Positions 18,490 through 26,903 of a DNA stretch of 64,000 nt are shown here, one piece after another. Source of the DNA: JAVBUP01 sp031555175. GTDB lineage: Bacteria; Bacillota_I; Bacilli_A; Erysipelotrichales; Coprobacillaceae. Position numbers and translations under genes: made by a program. Location of the stretch: positions 3,709 through 67,708 of the forward strand of contig JAVBUP010000048.1 of assembly GCA_031555175.1 (NCBI GenBank), written 5' to 3'. Position 1 is the stretch's first letter. Each line of letters opens with the position of its first letter. Under the pieces are notes generated by a model. The model saw only the letters and a program-made list of their open reading frames with translations. It was not told where the DNA came from and did no database searches.

Positions 18490-18569
18490 TTTGTTCAATT
18501 TCGTAAATTATTATACATCTTTTGAACTGTTTGTTCAATATTTTTTATTATGAATTGAAATTGAACAAA
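18490..18569 (-). promoter_or_regulatory. Promoter with repeated TTGAAC operator sites
   Basis: The -35 TTGAAC (18533-18538) and -10 TATAAT (18510-18515) are spaced 17 bp. ATTGAACAAA occurs three times on the minus strand: 18490-18500, 18530-18539 and 18560-18569. The middle copy is paired with an inverted GTTCAA to form TTGAAC-N5-GTTCAA (18522-18538), covering the -35 box. The copy nearest the gene lies in the leader before the ribosome site. This is a strong candidate operator for the winged-helix domain encoded just downstream. Confidence 0.65.
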
Positions 18570-18592
18570 AAAAAGAGTGATATAAATCACTC
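18566..18592 (-). terminator. Terminator of the HAD hydrolase gene
   Basis: GAGTGA/TCACTC hairpin (18575-18592) followed on the minus strand by nine T. It overlaps the distal TTGAAC operator copy. Confidence 0.7.
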
Positions 18593-18626
18593 ATAATACT
18601 ATATATTAGACTAAATATTATATTAG

Positions 18627-19244
18627 CTAATCAATTAACAGTATATCTAGTGGGCTATTAAAAATATAATCAGCGTCACTAATATCAACAATACTACCCC
18701 ATTTCGCAAACCCAAAATCCATGCCTGCTGCCCTAGCGCACTGATAATCCGATAGTGCGTCGCCTATATAGATTATCTTTTGTGGATCAATACCAAGCTT
18801 ATCAGCAATTAATAATAATGGCTCAGGATGAGGCTTATGATTTATTGTATCTTCTGTTAATACGCATTCTTTCATATATATATCAAGTCCTTTTGGCACA
18901 AAATCTATTTCATATTGCGCCTTTGTTTTTGAACTAACTATACCTTGAATAATACCCCTACTATTTATCTCCTCAATAACCCTATCGAAGCCATCATACA
19001 AGCTAGCCCCCTCCTCAAATTCATTAACGTATTGAACCCACTTTGCATAGTTTGCTTCAATGTTATCAAAACCCAATCTTTCTAATGTTACTTTTCCAGG
19101 AAGAGCTAAAATAAATAATAAATCATTATAGCTATATTCTTTATTCTGTACTTCTTTGCATAATTTAATTAAGGGTATTATATTCATTCTCGCTGTGTTT
19201 AATATTGTCCCATCAATATCGTAAATAATTGCTTCATATTTCAT
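18627..19244 (-). CDS. HAD-family phosphatase (phosphoglycolate phosphatase-like)
   Basis: Small-molecule phosphatase of the haloacid dehalogenase family. Motif I is YDIDGTILNT (nucleophile Asp9), motif II SSKT (about 115), motif III Lys in NHKPHPEP and motif IV GDALSDYQCARAAG. A helical cap lies between motifs I and II. It lacks the cap lysine pattern expected for phosphonoacetaldehyde hydrolase as far as I can judge, so a direct role in phosphonate breakdown is not supported, although the transporter operon is next door. AAAAGGAGC precedes the ATG. Confidence 0.8.
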   Translation of the reverse strand: MKYEAIIYDIDGTILNTARMNIIPLIKLCKEVQNKEYSYNDLLFILALPGKVTLERLGFDNIEANYAKWVQYVNEFEEGASLYDGFDRVIEEINSRGIIQGIVSSKTKAQYEIDFVPKGLDIYMKECVLTEDTINHKPHPEPLLLIADKLGIDPQKIIYIGDALSDYQCARAAGMDFGFAKWGSIVDISDADYIFNSPLDILLID

Positions 19245-19258
19245 GTTTTATGCTCCTT

Positions 19259-19355
19259 TTATAAATCAATTTCCATAGCTGCTTTTTGCTCTTCTAATCC
19301 TAGATGCTCATAGAACTCAAAAGCATTTTTTATTGCTTTAATTCTATTATATAAT
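19259..19355 (-). pseudogene. Possible 3' remnant of an unidentified gene
   Basis: A short minus-strand open stretch ending ...EEQKAAMEIDL runs into the HAD ribosome site, but has no start codon and is closed upstream by stops. It looks like the tail of a lost gene. I cannot name the family. Confidence 0.25.
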
Positions 19356-19397
19356 AATTACTAGAGCAAGTATTTAAAACATATAATAATACTATGT

Positions 19398-19403
19398 TAT
19401 AAT
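19398..19403 (+). promoter_or_regulatory. cysK -10 element
   Basis: TATAAT preceded by TGT (extended -10) lies about 25 bp before the cysK ATG. I see no good -35, nor an S-box or T-box leader. Confidence 0.45.
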
Positions 19404-19428
19404 TATAACATAAATAGGAGGAAATATT

Positions 19429-20355
19429 ATGGCGCTTGTAAAATCAGCAGTTGATTTAATTGGTAATACCCCACTAGTTCAACTAATAAACTATAAGGAA
19501 AAACAAAACCTTAAGGCAAATATTTACGCTAAAGTTGAGTTTTTTAATCCAGGTGGTAGTATTAAAGATAGAATTGCGCATGCAATGTTAGAAGAAGCAC
19601 TTAGTTCAAAGAAAATAAGTAGAAGCACAACCATTATCGAAGCAACCTCAGGTAATACTGGCATTGGGTTAGCATTGATATGTGCATGTTATGATATGAA
19701 ATTAATTTTGACTATGCCTGAAACCATGAGTATAGAAAGAAGAAAACTACTTTCTGCTTATGGAGCCAAAATTATACTGACAGAAGGAAAATTAGGTATG
19801 ACTGGAGCTATCACTAAAGCAAATGAGTTGAAAGCTGAACTTGGTGATGCTTTTATTCCTAGTCAATTTGATAATCCAAACAATCCTCAACGACATTATC
19901 AAACGACAGCTAAAGAGTTATGGAATGATTTGGATGGAAATATTGATATACTTGTTGCTGGTGTTGGAACTGGTGGCACTATTACAGGGATCGGAACTTT
20001 CCTAAAAGAAAAAAATCCTCATATCAAAGTTATTGCAGTTGAACCATATGATTCGCAAGTCTTAACTAAGGGAACAGCTGGCCCTCATGGAATACAAGGA
20101 ATCGGAGCTGGTTTTGTTCCAAGTATTCTTAATACTTCAATAATTGATGAGATTATGGTGGTTAAAACAGAAGAAGCTTATCAAGAAAGTAGATTATTAG
20201 CTAAACAAGAAGGGCTTCTTGTTGGCATTTCATCAGGAGCTGCTTTAGCAGCAGCAAAACAGTTATCACAAAGGCTAGAGAATAGTGATAAAAATATTGT
20301 TGTTATTCTACCAGATACTGGGGAAAGATATTTATCAACGCAATTGTTTGAATAA
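19429..20355 (+). CDS. cysK: Cysteine synthase A (O-acetylserine sulfhydrylase)
   Basis: PLP enzyme making cysteine from O-acetylserine and sulfide. The PLP lysine is in PGGSIKDRIA (about residue 46), the substrate loop is TSGNTGIGLAL (about 73), and the phosphate-binding glycine loop is GVGTGGTITGIG (about 178). VGISSGAALAAA lies near the C-terminus. The 308-residue length is standard. AGGAGG precedes the ATG. It is a single-gene unit with a strong terminator. Confidence 0.95.
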   Translation: MALVKSAVDLIGNTPLVQLINYKEKQNLKANIYAKVEFFNPGGSIKDRIAHAMLEEALSSKKISRSTTIIEATSGNTGIGLALICACYDMKLILTMPETMSIERRKLLSAYGAKIILTEGKLGMTGAITKANELKAELGDAFIPSQFDNPNNPQRHYQTTAKELWNDLDGNIDILVAGVGTGGTITGIGTFLKEKNPHIKVIAVEPYDSQVLTKGTAGPHGIQGIGAGFVPSILNTSIIDEIMVVKTEEAYQESRLLAKQEGLLVGISSGAALAAAKQLSQRLENSDKNIVVILPDTGERYLSTQLFE

Positions 20356-20360
20356 GAAAA

Positions 20361-20382
20361 ACGCAGAAATTCAATTCTGCGT
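20361..20382. terminator. Bidirectional terminator between cysK and kdgK
   Basis: ACGCAGAA and TTCTGCGT form the stem, with A5 before and T5 after, serving both convergent genes. Confidence 0.8.
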
Positions 20383-20384
20383 TT

Positions 20385-21374
20385 TTATCTAATTAGATCC
20401 TTATTACTCCCATTCATTAATAATTGGATATCAATATCTGAGTTTGCTGGAATATCACCATATGTTGTATGCGCTAATACACCACTACATGTAGCATATT
20501 CTACTATATATTCATCACTTTTATTTTCTAATATACCAAATATAATACCCGAAGAAAATCCATCTCCTGCACCAATACGATCCATTACATAGAGCGGATA
20601 TTCTTTACTTTTAGAAACTATTCCCTTATTAACTAGTATACCAGAATAATAAGATTTATCATCTTTGGTGATACGTGATGTGCAAGCAATTGCTTGAATA
20701 TCATATTTAATAGCCATTTTTTTAAGAACATCTTCTATTATTTCGCCTTCTATTCCTAATATATAATTACCATCTTGTAATCCAGCAAAGACAATATCGC
20801 AGTATGGCAAAATGCGTTCATACTGTTTTTTAGATTCCTCATAAGAGTATCCCTTCCATAAACTTGGACGATAATTAAAATCAAAACATACTTTAATATC
20901 CCTCTCATGAGCTTCTTTTGCTAATTTAATGGCTGCTTCACGTACACTTTCACTTAAGGCCATCACAATTCCACAAATATGTATAGCATCGACATCTTTT
21001 AATATTTCATCAAAATTGTAGTCAGATGCGCTACTTAAACAAAATGAACTCCCTAAACGATTCATATAAGTTACCACAGATGGGCGTTGCCCAAAACCTG
21101 TTTCTAAGAAATAAATCCCAATTGAATCATTTTTGTAATTAATAAAATTATCACATACTCCAACTTTACGAATTTGAGCAGCAGCAGCTAATCCAATATT
21201 ATTATTAGGTAATGTTGTAATCATTTCCGTATTATAGCCCCACTTTGTTAGTTGAGCTAATATGTTTAATCCTGTTCCACAATATAGTGATTGTAATTCA
21301 TCAGACTGATTAAGTAGTTTATTTTCTGGAACCATTAATCGAAGCATAATTTCTCCAAACGCAACTACTTTCAT
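20385..21374 (-). CDS. kdgK: 2-dehydro-3-deoxygluconokinase (PfkB family)
   Basis: Phosphorylates KDG to KDPG. PfkB signatures are FGEIMLRLM at the start, GTGLNILAQLTKWG and the catalytic MDRIGAGDGFSSGIIFG (Asp near residue 268). Length 329 fits KdgK. It is the last gene of the operon and begins on the last base of the dgaF stop. Together with dgaE and dgaF it feeds ketodeoxy sugar acids into pyruvate and glyceraldehyde 3-phosphate. Confidence 0.85.
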   Translation of the reverse strand: MKVVAFGEIMLRLMVPENKLLNQSDELQSLYCGTGLNILAQLTKWGYNTEMITTLPNNNIGLAAAAQIRKVGVCDNFINYKNDSIGIYFLETGFGQRPSVVTYMNRLGSSFCLSSASDYNFDEILKDVDAIHICGIVMALSESVREAAIKLAKEAHERDIKVCFDFNYRPSLWKGYSYEESKKQYERILPYCDIVFAGLQDGNYILGIEGEIIEDVLKKMAIKYDIQAIACTSRITKDDKSYYSGILVNKGIVSKSKEYPLYVMDRIGAGDGFSSGIIFGILENKSDEYIVEYATCSGVLAHTTYGDIPANSDIDIQLLMNGSNKDLIR

Positions 21375-22114
21375 TAATCAACTAATTCTTTCATAATTTT
21401 TAATAGTGTTTTAATATCTTCGATTTTTGTGTCTCCAGTCTCTTTATCTACAATAGAAGTATAAACATGAGGTATCACCTTTTTTACTCCTGCATCAAGT
21501 GCTATCTTAACAATTTCTTTAAAATTATCTAAATCAATACCACCTGTAGGTTCTAGGGCAAAATCATGAGCTGCACAAGCTAAAGCTACCGCCTTATATT
21601 CATCTCTAGTTTTTAATCCTCCCATAGGAAAGTACTTAATTGATGATCCACCCATGTCCTTCATCATCTCTATAGCAGTTTCAATGGAAACTATTGCCGG
21701 TTCTGATTTACTACTATTTGGTCCAGTTGAAATATTTACATATCCGACTTTACCACACGGAGATACTAGACCATTGATAAATGTATCTTGTTGTCCAAGT
21801 TCACCACGTGTATTACCTACATATGGAAATACTTGATTGATATGTTGCGGGTGAATTTGCTTTGAAATTTCTGAAACCATATAACACTGATTTGGATCTC
21901 CTGCACCAAGCCCAACTGAAACAGCATTATTAATTGCAGTTTGATATTTTCGCATATCTTCTATCGCTGTTTTTACATCTGGATAATTCTTTGATAATAG
22001 TCCTACTACTACATAACCTTCTGCTGCCTCATAAATTTCAGTTGCATTCTTTAATGAATTTCCCAAAACATTTAAACAAACTTTACCTTTATAAAAATTA
22101 GGTGTTCTTTCCAT
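21374..22114 (-). CDS. dgaF: KDPG aldolase, DgaF family
   Basis: Splits 2-keto-3-deoxy-6-phosphogluconate to pyruvate and glyceraldehyde 3-phosphate. It belongs to the DgaF group rather than the Eda group, shown by NFYKGKVCLNVLGNS at the N-terminus and SVGLGAGDPNQ, FPYVGNTRG, STGPNSSK, KYFPMGGLK and LEPTGGIDLDNF. Length 246 is typical. AGGAGG precedes the ATG, and it overlaps dgaE by 17 bp. Confidence 0.88.
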   Translation of the reverse strand: MERTPNFYKGKVCLNVLGNSLKNATEIYEAAEGYVVVGLLSKNYPDVKTAIEDMRKYQTAINNAVSVGLGAGDPNQCYMVSEISKQIHPQHINQVFPYVGNTRGELGQQDTFINGLVSPCGKVGYVNISTGPNSSKSEPAIVSIETAIEMMKDMGGSSIKYFPMGGLKTRDEYKAVALACAAHDFALEPTGGIDLDNFKEIVKIALDAGVKKVIPHVYTSIVDKETGDTKIEDIKTLLKIMKELVD

Positions 22115-23216
22115 ATTTTCCTCCTGATAATAGAGCCTTAACTCTTTGATAAATAATTACTAACTCATCATTTTCTACACTTCTGACATCAAGTTCTATC
22201 TTTCCAATATTAGCTAAATAATCACGTGTATAAATCGCTATCTCGCCTTCTTTCAAATCATTAACTAATTCTTTGACATTTATGCCTTTAGCAAAGCATA
22301 ACTCACAGCGATATATTTCTCTACCAGCGCTATCTTGCACCATTTTAGCGATTACTTTATCCTCATTACTAAATAAATCAATTAATTTATTTACTTTATA
22401 TTTCATTACCTCTATTTGTCCGACTTGCTTTGATTCATATAATTCAATAGCTTTCGTTAAGCCAAGAATACCTTCTTTACCAATTTTCATGGCACGCCCA
22501 ATTCCTTGGTTTTGGAGTTTAAGATTATCAATATACTTCTTTTTACCAATAACTAATCCTGAAGTTGGTCCTTCAATAGCTTTAGCTCCACTATATATTA
22601 CTATATCTCCACCCAGATCATAATATTTTAATAAATCTTCCTCAGCAGCTGCATCAATGATTAGTGCCAAACCATATTTTCGTGCTATTTTTACATACTC
22701 AATGATTGAAGCCATACTCTTTTGCACACAATGGTGTGACTTAATATAGATTAACCCAACTGTTTGATCAGTAATCATCGCCTCTATCTGCTCTGGCTTA
22801 CACTCATTACTATAGCCTGCCTCTACAACTTTTCCTCCACCAAGTTCAATCATTACTTCAACTGGCACACCATAATTAACATTATGACCTTTCGCAATAA
22901 TAATCTCTCTTTTCATACTATCCTTATTGCGATGAAGAGTTAAAATATCATGAAGTCTGTCTTCACATACTAAGCTTGCCACGGCCTGGGCAATACCGGC
23001 AGAAGCACTTCCAACACAATATGCTGCTTCAACATTCAACAATTTCGCAATATATACTCCAGTTTGATCCAATAGATCCTTCATTACAAAGAAATTAGTA
23101 GATCCCTCTATAATCGCTTCACATACCTCACTATCTGTTTTTGACACGCCAAGGATTGTCATTTTCCCACTAGCATTAATAACAGGTTTTAACGAATACT
23201 TTTCATATACATTCAT
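22098..23216 (-). CDS. dgaE: DgaE-family PLP-dependent ammonia-lyase (D-glucosaminate-6-phosphate type)
   Basis: SelA-like fold-type I PLP enzyme. In the Salmonella dga pathway DgaE converts D-glucosaminate 6-phosphate to KDPG plus ammonia. The PLP lysine is in YSGAKAIEGPTSG (about residue 213). The opening LKPVINASGKMTILG and YCVGSASAGIAQAVASLV are family marks. Length 372 is normal. TAGGAGGGG precedes the ATG, and it is followed by dgaF with overlap. Confidence 0.88.
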   Translation of the reverse strand: MNVYEKYSLKPVINASGKMTILGVSKTDSEVCEAIIEGSTNFFVMKDLLDQTGVYIAKLLNVEAAYCVGSASAGIAQAVASLVCEDRLHDILTLHRNKDSMKREIIIAKGHNVNYGVPVEVMIELGGGKVVEAGYSNECKPEQIEAMITDQTVGLIYIKSHHCVQKSMASIIEYVKIARKYGLALIIDAAAEEDLLKYYDLGGDIVIYSGAKAIEGPTSGLVIGKKKYIDNLKLQNQGIGRAMKIGKEGILGLTKAIELYESKQVGQIEVMKYKVNKLIDLFSNEDKVIAKMVQDSAGREIYRCELCFAKGINVKELVNDLKEGEIAIYTRDYLANIGKIELDVRSVENDELVIIYQRVKALLSGGKYGKNT

Positions 23217-23226
23217 ATTACCCCTC

Positions 23227-24339
23227 CTATATTTTAATAAACTTACCGCTAATAACTACAGCATAAGGAGTTATTTGCCTATCTGTTTTCATTTTTTGTT
23301 TCTTCGAATCATAATATTCAACAATCTTATCTTCTATTTTAAAAAACGTAACATCAGCATTATAACCTACACAAAGTTTGCCTAAAAATTCATCCACACC
23401 AAGTATTGTCGCAGGATTTATAGTTACGCAATCTATAATACGTTCTAAAGAATAACCAATAGCTAGCATCTTATTCATAGTTACTGCTAGACTATATACA
23501 GGACCATTAACACGGTTATCATGATATATATCAGTGCTTATTGTATCCACATAAATGCCCTGTTGCATGCAGTCATATGCAACTGTCCAATCAAAGCTTT
23601 CTCTACCATGGCCTAAATCTAACTTCATTCCTCTATTTACTGCTGCAATGAACTCCTTTTTAACTTTTCTATTGTCATCTAGAATACTATTAGCTTTACC
23701 ATGGAAGCAGTGCGTTAAAATAGTTTTTCCACCTAATAATGATAGTAACTCTTCAATTGTCGGAGGGTTACTCCCACAGTGAACCATCAACGGCAAATTT
23801 GTTTTTCTTTGAATCTCTAATGCCTTTACTAAGGGCTTAATGCCATTATCACCAATAACACTGGCACTCATTCTGACCTTTAATCCCTTTATCGCACCAA
23901 TATTATTATTAATTGCCGCTAATATATGTTCTTCATTTATATTATCCATATTTGACAACTCATTTTGTCGGTGAATTCCTTCATCAGAAATATTTAAAAA
24001 GGTGTAAATATTTGTAATCTTATCCTTATTTTCACTGAAGAAACTATCAATATTTAAACTTCCACAACTACCTGCATCAACAACTGTCGTTACCCCGGAT
24101 TTTACGCCAATCTCTAAGGCATCATCATAGTATAAGTCCCATTTTGGATAACAATGTACATGCATATCAATCCAACCAGGACTAACGTAATACTCATTAT
24201 GCAAATCAATACATTCCACATCCATATCATTACTTATGTTCTTGCTTATCCTAGTTATTTTATTATTACTAATCAATATATCAGTGGACTCATTATTTGA
24301 TACTAATAAGGCATTTTTTATTAATAAACTTCCTATCAT
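23227..24339 (-). CDS. Amidohydrolase/deacetylase-family metallohydrolase
   Basis: Zinc amidohydrolase related to dihydroorotases and N-acetyl sugar-acid deacetylases. Metal ligands are in GWIDMHVHCYP, VHCGS and LTHCFHG, the bridging lysine probably in IKGLKVRM, and the catalytic Asp in DTISTDIYHD. Such enzymes often precede dgaE and are thought to remove an acyl group from the amino-sugar acid. ATG 24339 has AAGGTGGAG upstream; the ATG at 24357 has no ribosome site. It is the first gene of the operon. No dedicated transporter is present. Confidence 0.75.
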   Translation of the reverse strand: MIGSLLIKNALLVSNNESTDILISNNKITRISKNISNDMDVECIDLHNEYYVSPGWIDMHVHCYPKWDLYYDDALEIGVKSGVTTVVDAGSCGSLNIDSFFSENKDKITNIYTFLNISDEGIHRQNELSNMDNINEEHILAAINNNIGAIKGLKVRMSASVIGDNGIKPLVKALEIQRKTNLPLMVHCGSNPPTIEELLSLLGGKTILTHCFHGKANSILDDNRKVKKEFIAAVNRGMKLDLGHGRESFDWTVAYDCMQQGIYVDTISTDIYHDNRVNGPVYSLAVTMNKMLAIGYSLERIIDCVTINPATILGVDEFLGKLCVGYNADVTFFKIEDKIVEYYDSKKQKMKTDRQITPYAVVISGKFIKI

Positions 24340-24364
24340 AATACTCCACCTTCCCATTATCTAA

Positions 24365-24393
24365 AGTATACCAACTCACCATATAAATTGCAA
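24365..24393 (-). promoter_or_regulatory. Promoter of the amidohydrolase-dgaEF-kdgK operon
   Basis: -35 TTGCAA (24388-24393), 17-bp spacer, -10 TATACT (24365-24370). Confidence 0.6.
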
Positions 24394-24409
24394 TTAGTGT
24401 TCATAATTA

Positions 24410-24434
24410 GAAAAACTCTAGTTTAACTAGAGTT
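24410..24434 (-). terminator. Terminator downstream of the cotJC 3' fragment
   Basis: AACTCTAG/CTAGAGTT stem followed on the minus strand by T-rich sequence. It should end the cotJ operon transcript once the gene is rejoined, and meanwhile the element's rightmost gene. Confidence 0.75.
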
Positions 24435-24469
24435 GCAAATATAAATTATATCTTATCTTCAAATAATAA

Positions 24470-24634
24470 TTAATATCCTTTCGCCTTATATTCATCATAT
24501 AGTTCTTTAAATCGATTGAAGTGTATAACTTCACGTTGCCTTAAAAAAGAAAGCGGGGCAAGTAATTCTTGATTATCTGTCAGTGTCATTAAGTGCTCAT
24601 AAGTAGCTCTTGCTTTTTGTTCTGGTGCAATCAT
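24470..24634 (-). pseudogene. cotJC: cotJC 3' part (C-terminal 51 codons of the interrupted spore-coat gene)
   Basis: Encodes MIAPEQKARATYEHL... through RQREVIHFNRF to ...YKAKGY and stop. From PEQ onward it is the C-terminal helix bundle of a manganese catalase/CotJC. Numbered in the joined protein, it supplies predicted ligands Glu140 and His173. The first three residues come from the element side of the junction. The 33-residue spacing of those ligands equals that of Glu148/His181 in Lactobacillus plantarum Mn catalase. It has no ribosome site of its own. Joined at TGCA (24626-24629) to the 5' part at 30622-31035 it completes a 189-residue CotJC in frame. Confidence 0.88.
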
Positions 24635-24652
24635 ACATATACGACATTTTAT
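24606..24652 (-). other. Attachment site at the cotJC 3' junction (element end)
   Basis: The coding strand passes from element sequence ...GTATATGTATGAT into the core TGCA (24626-24629), then cotJC CCAGAACAAAAAG. The element arm mirrors the arm at the other junction: its reverse complement ATCATACATATAC resembles ATCATATATGGAC. That symmetry is typical of a serine-integrase attP. Confidence 0.7.
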
Positions 24653-25290
24653 TCTTTAGTATACTTTTCGATTAATCTATCTTTTTTCTTTTTTCTGAAA
24701 CTATTAGTATTTGCAAACACAATAACATCATCTTTTTTAGAACTAAAGCAATGCATAAGATATACATAACAAAATAGTATTGAACAAGCCAGCATCAATT
24801 TTGATAGATATTTGCTTATATCATTAAATTTTGTGCTGCCTTCCCCTTCTAAAACTAATCCTAAACTAACCAATTGCAGAAGCATATAGTTCATAAAATT
24901 TCTTACAATTTGAACGAAACAAGATATCACTGAAATATACTCTAATTCATCTATTGTTTTCATTTTTAAATCAGTATCATTACAATTTATTTTACGATGA
25001 AACATTCTGTTTTTTTCGCTTATTTTCTCAGATATAGGATATATGCAAACAAATACATATACAAACATTAACACATACATCAAAAACAAGGTTTTATTTA
25101 ACGTTTCCAAAACTTTGCCAGTACTAGCAATCAGGTCTTTAACTAAAAAATATTCTACAATTACACCCACAACAAGAAATACTAATATTACTGATGAAAT
25201 CATTGTAGTTCGAAAATCTGTTGTAAAACTTTTTTTAAAATTCTCAAATTTTTCTTTTCTTAATAATTTGTATTTTTCTAAAAATTCCAT
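24649..25290 (-). CDS. Element-borne membrane protein of unknown function
   Basis: 213 residues with about four membrane helices (roughly 30-52, 68-88, 117-145 and 160-182), a basic N-terminus and a very basic C-terminus (RKKKKDRLIEKYTKE). No family is recognised. The start overlaps the recombinase stop by 13 bp, so the two are translationally coupled. The stop lies about 20 bp from the recombination core. Coupling to the recombinase suggests a role in the element's own life, for example maintenance or immunity, but nothing in the sequence shows which. Confidence 0.6.
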   Translation of the reverse strand: MEFLEKYKLLRKEKFENFKKSFTTDFRTTMISSVILVFLVVGVIVEYFLVKDLIASTGKVLETLNKTLFLMYVLMFVYVFVCIYPISEKISEKNRMFHRKINCNDTDLKMKTIDELEYISVISCFVQIVRNFMNYMLLQLVSLGLVLEGEGSTKFNDISKYLSKLMLACSILFCYVYLMHCFSSKKDDVIVFANTNSFRKKKKDRLIEKYTKE

Positions 25291-26822
25291 CGTATCTCAA
25301 ACGACACCTCACTCTCCCCTTTATCAACATATATACTTTCTATTAATAAATCTACCATTTCTCTATTTAAACTATCAACTTGAGTATATTGTTCTACTAA
25401 TTGCTTTTGATTCTTAATATTCTTTTTTCTTTCTTCTAAATTTACTATTTTGCTTTTTGCCTCTTTAATTAATGTTTGATATTTTTCTTTGTCTTTATGA
25501 AACATATGAGATAATTCGATAAAATCATTTTCATTAATAATTCCTTTAGTTTTATCGATATAGAGATTTTTAATACTATTGCTACAATCAATATCTAACT
25601 TTTCATATTCAATAATACGTAATTTCAATTCTTCTATCTTAGATTCTTGATTATTATTAAAAGTCGCATTTCTTTCAATTTCATCCAAATCAAGCATTTC
25701 ACTACATAACTTCTTTAACTCTTCTAATACTATGGCTTCTAATTTTTCAACAGATATAAATGCACCACTACAAGCATCTATAGAAACATGTCTTGTTGTG
25801 CATTGTAGATAATACTTATCGTGACATTTACTTGAACGCATGATATAGCCACAATCCGCACAACGTACTTTCTTCGCAAATAACCCAATATTACCATTTT
25901 TAAATGGCTTAGCTTTCTGCTTTATTAGTTGTTGTACTTGATTCCATAATTCAATATCAATAATTGCTTCATGGGTATTTTCTACTTTTATCCATTTTTC
26001 TTTTGGCTTAGGTTTATTGGTTTTACTTTTATATGAGATACTTCCATATTTTCCTTGTACCATATGACCTAAATAAATCTCATTAGAGAGCATATCTGAA
26101 ATCGCATAGTATTTCCATAGTGTTGCTTGTTTGCTCTTAGGAGGGCTATATCTTAGCCCTTTTAAGCGTTTATACTCTGTTGGATTAGGTATTCCTCTTT
26201 CATTCAATAATTTTGCGATTGCGGTTTTCCCATTTCCTTTAGCAAAGAGTGTAAACACTTCTCTAACAACATTAGCAGCTTCTTCATCAATGATTAGATG
26301 TCCTTTTTGATTTGGATCCTTTTGATAGCCATACAATGCAAAGGACCCAATATGATATCCATTTTGTCTACGATTATCTAATACACTTTTGATATTCTCT
26401 GACATATCTTCAAGATACCATTCATTGACTAAACCATTGATTTGTCTTGATTTCTTATTTCCTTTTAATTCAGTATCTGCATTATCAACAATACCAATAA
26501 AACGAATACCCCATTCTGGAAATAAACCATGTACATACTTTTCTACTATTTCTAACTCTCTTGTAAACCTCGATTGAGTTTTACATATCACTACATTAAA
26601 TCTTCGATGTTCTGCATCATCTAGCAATCGTTTGAATTCTGGGCGATTTCTATCTGAACCAGTATAATCATCATCACTATAGATATCATAGATTTCCCAA
26701 CCTTTATCTAAAGCATACTCTGTTAATAGAGCTTTTTGATTGATAATACTGTTGCTATCATCATTTTCGAATTGTTTGTTTCTATCTTCTTCAGATAATC
26801 GGCAATATAACGCACATTTCAT
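25278..26822 (-). CDS. Large serine recombinase
   Basis: Site-specific recombinase expected to integrate and excise the element. The N-terminal resolvase domain (1-150) has the catalytic serine in YCRLSEEDR (Ser10), with supporting arginines in KTQSRFTRELEI and DRNRPEF. The recombinase domain spans about 155-300 (GYQKD, KTAIAKLLNERGIPNPTEY). A zinc ribbon has Cys321, Cys324, Cys341 and Cys351. A coiled coil (about 370-490) follows, as in large serine integrases. At 514 residues it is complete. The ATG has no convincing Shine-Dalgarno (TATGGTAAACAAAC upstream), so translation may be weak. The promoter looks sigma-A-like and is crossed by an inverted repeat. Confidence 0.93.
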   Translation of the reverse strand: MKCALYCRLSEEDRNKQFENDDSNSIINQKALLTEYALDKGWEIYDIYSDDDYTGSDRNRPEFKRLLDDAEHRRFNVVICKTQSRFTRELEIVEKYVHGLFPEWGIRFIGIVDNADTELKGNKKSRQINGLVNEWYLEDMSENIKSVLDNRRQNGYHIGSFALYGYQKDPNQKGHLIIDEEAANVVREVFTLFAKGNGKTAIAKLLNERGIPNPTEYKRLKGLRYSPPKSKQATLWKYYAISDMLSNEIYLGHMVQGKYGSISYKSKTNKPKPKEKWIKVENTHEAIIDIELWNQVQQLIKQKAKPFKNGNIGLFAKKVRCADCGYIMRSSKCHDKYYLQCTTRHVSIDACSGAFISVEKLEAIVLEELKKLCSEMLDLDEIERNATFNNNQESKIEELKLRIIEYEKLDIDCSNSIKNLYIDKTKGIINENDFIELSHMFHKDKEKYQTLIKEAKSKIVNLEERKKNIKNQKQLVEQYTQVDSLNREMVDLLIESIYVDKGESEVSFEIRWNF

Positions 26823-26850
26823 GTTTGTTTACCATAGAGATACAATTCTC

Positions 26851-26892
26851 AACTTACAATCGTATTATAGTGTAAGTTTTTTGATTTGTAAA
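26851..26892 (-). promoter_or_regulatory. Recombinase promoter overlapped by an inverted repeat
   Basis: -35 TTTACA (26887-26892), 17-bp spacer, -10 TATAAT (26864-26869). The perfect repeat AACTTACA/TGTAAGTT (26851-26858 and 26871-26878) flanks the -10 box, a good position for a repressor operator. Confidence 0.6.
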
Positions 26893-26903
26893 TTGTTTCT
26901 CTA

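Noticed and set aside
18627..19244. Phosphonoacetaldehyde hydrolase acting with the phosphonate-type importer
   Set aside because: It has its own terminator and general phosphoglycolate-phosphatase motifs, and I see no phosphonatase-specific cap lysine.
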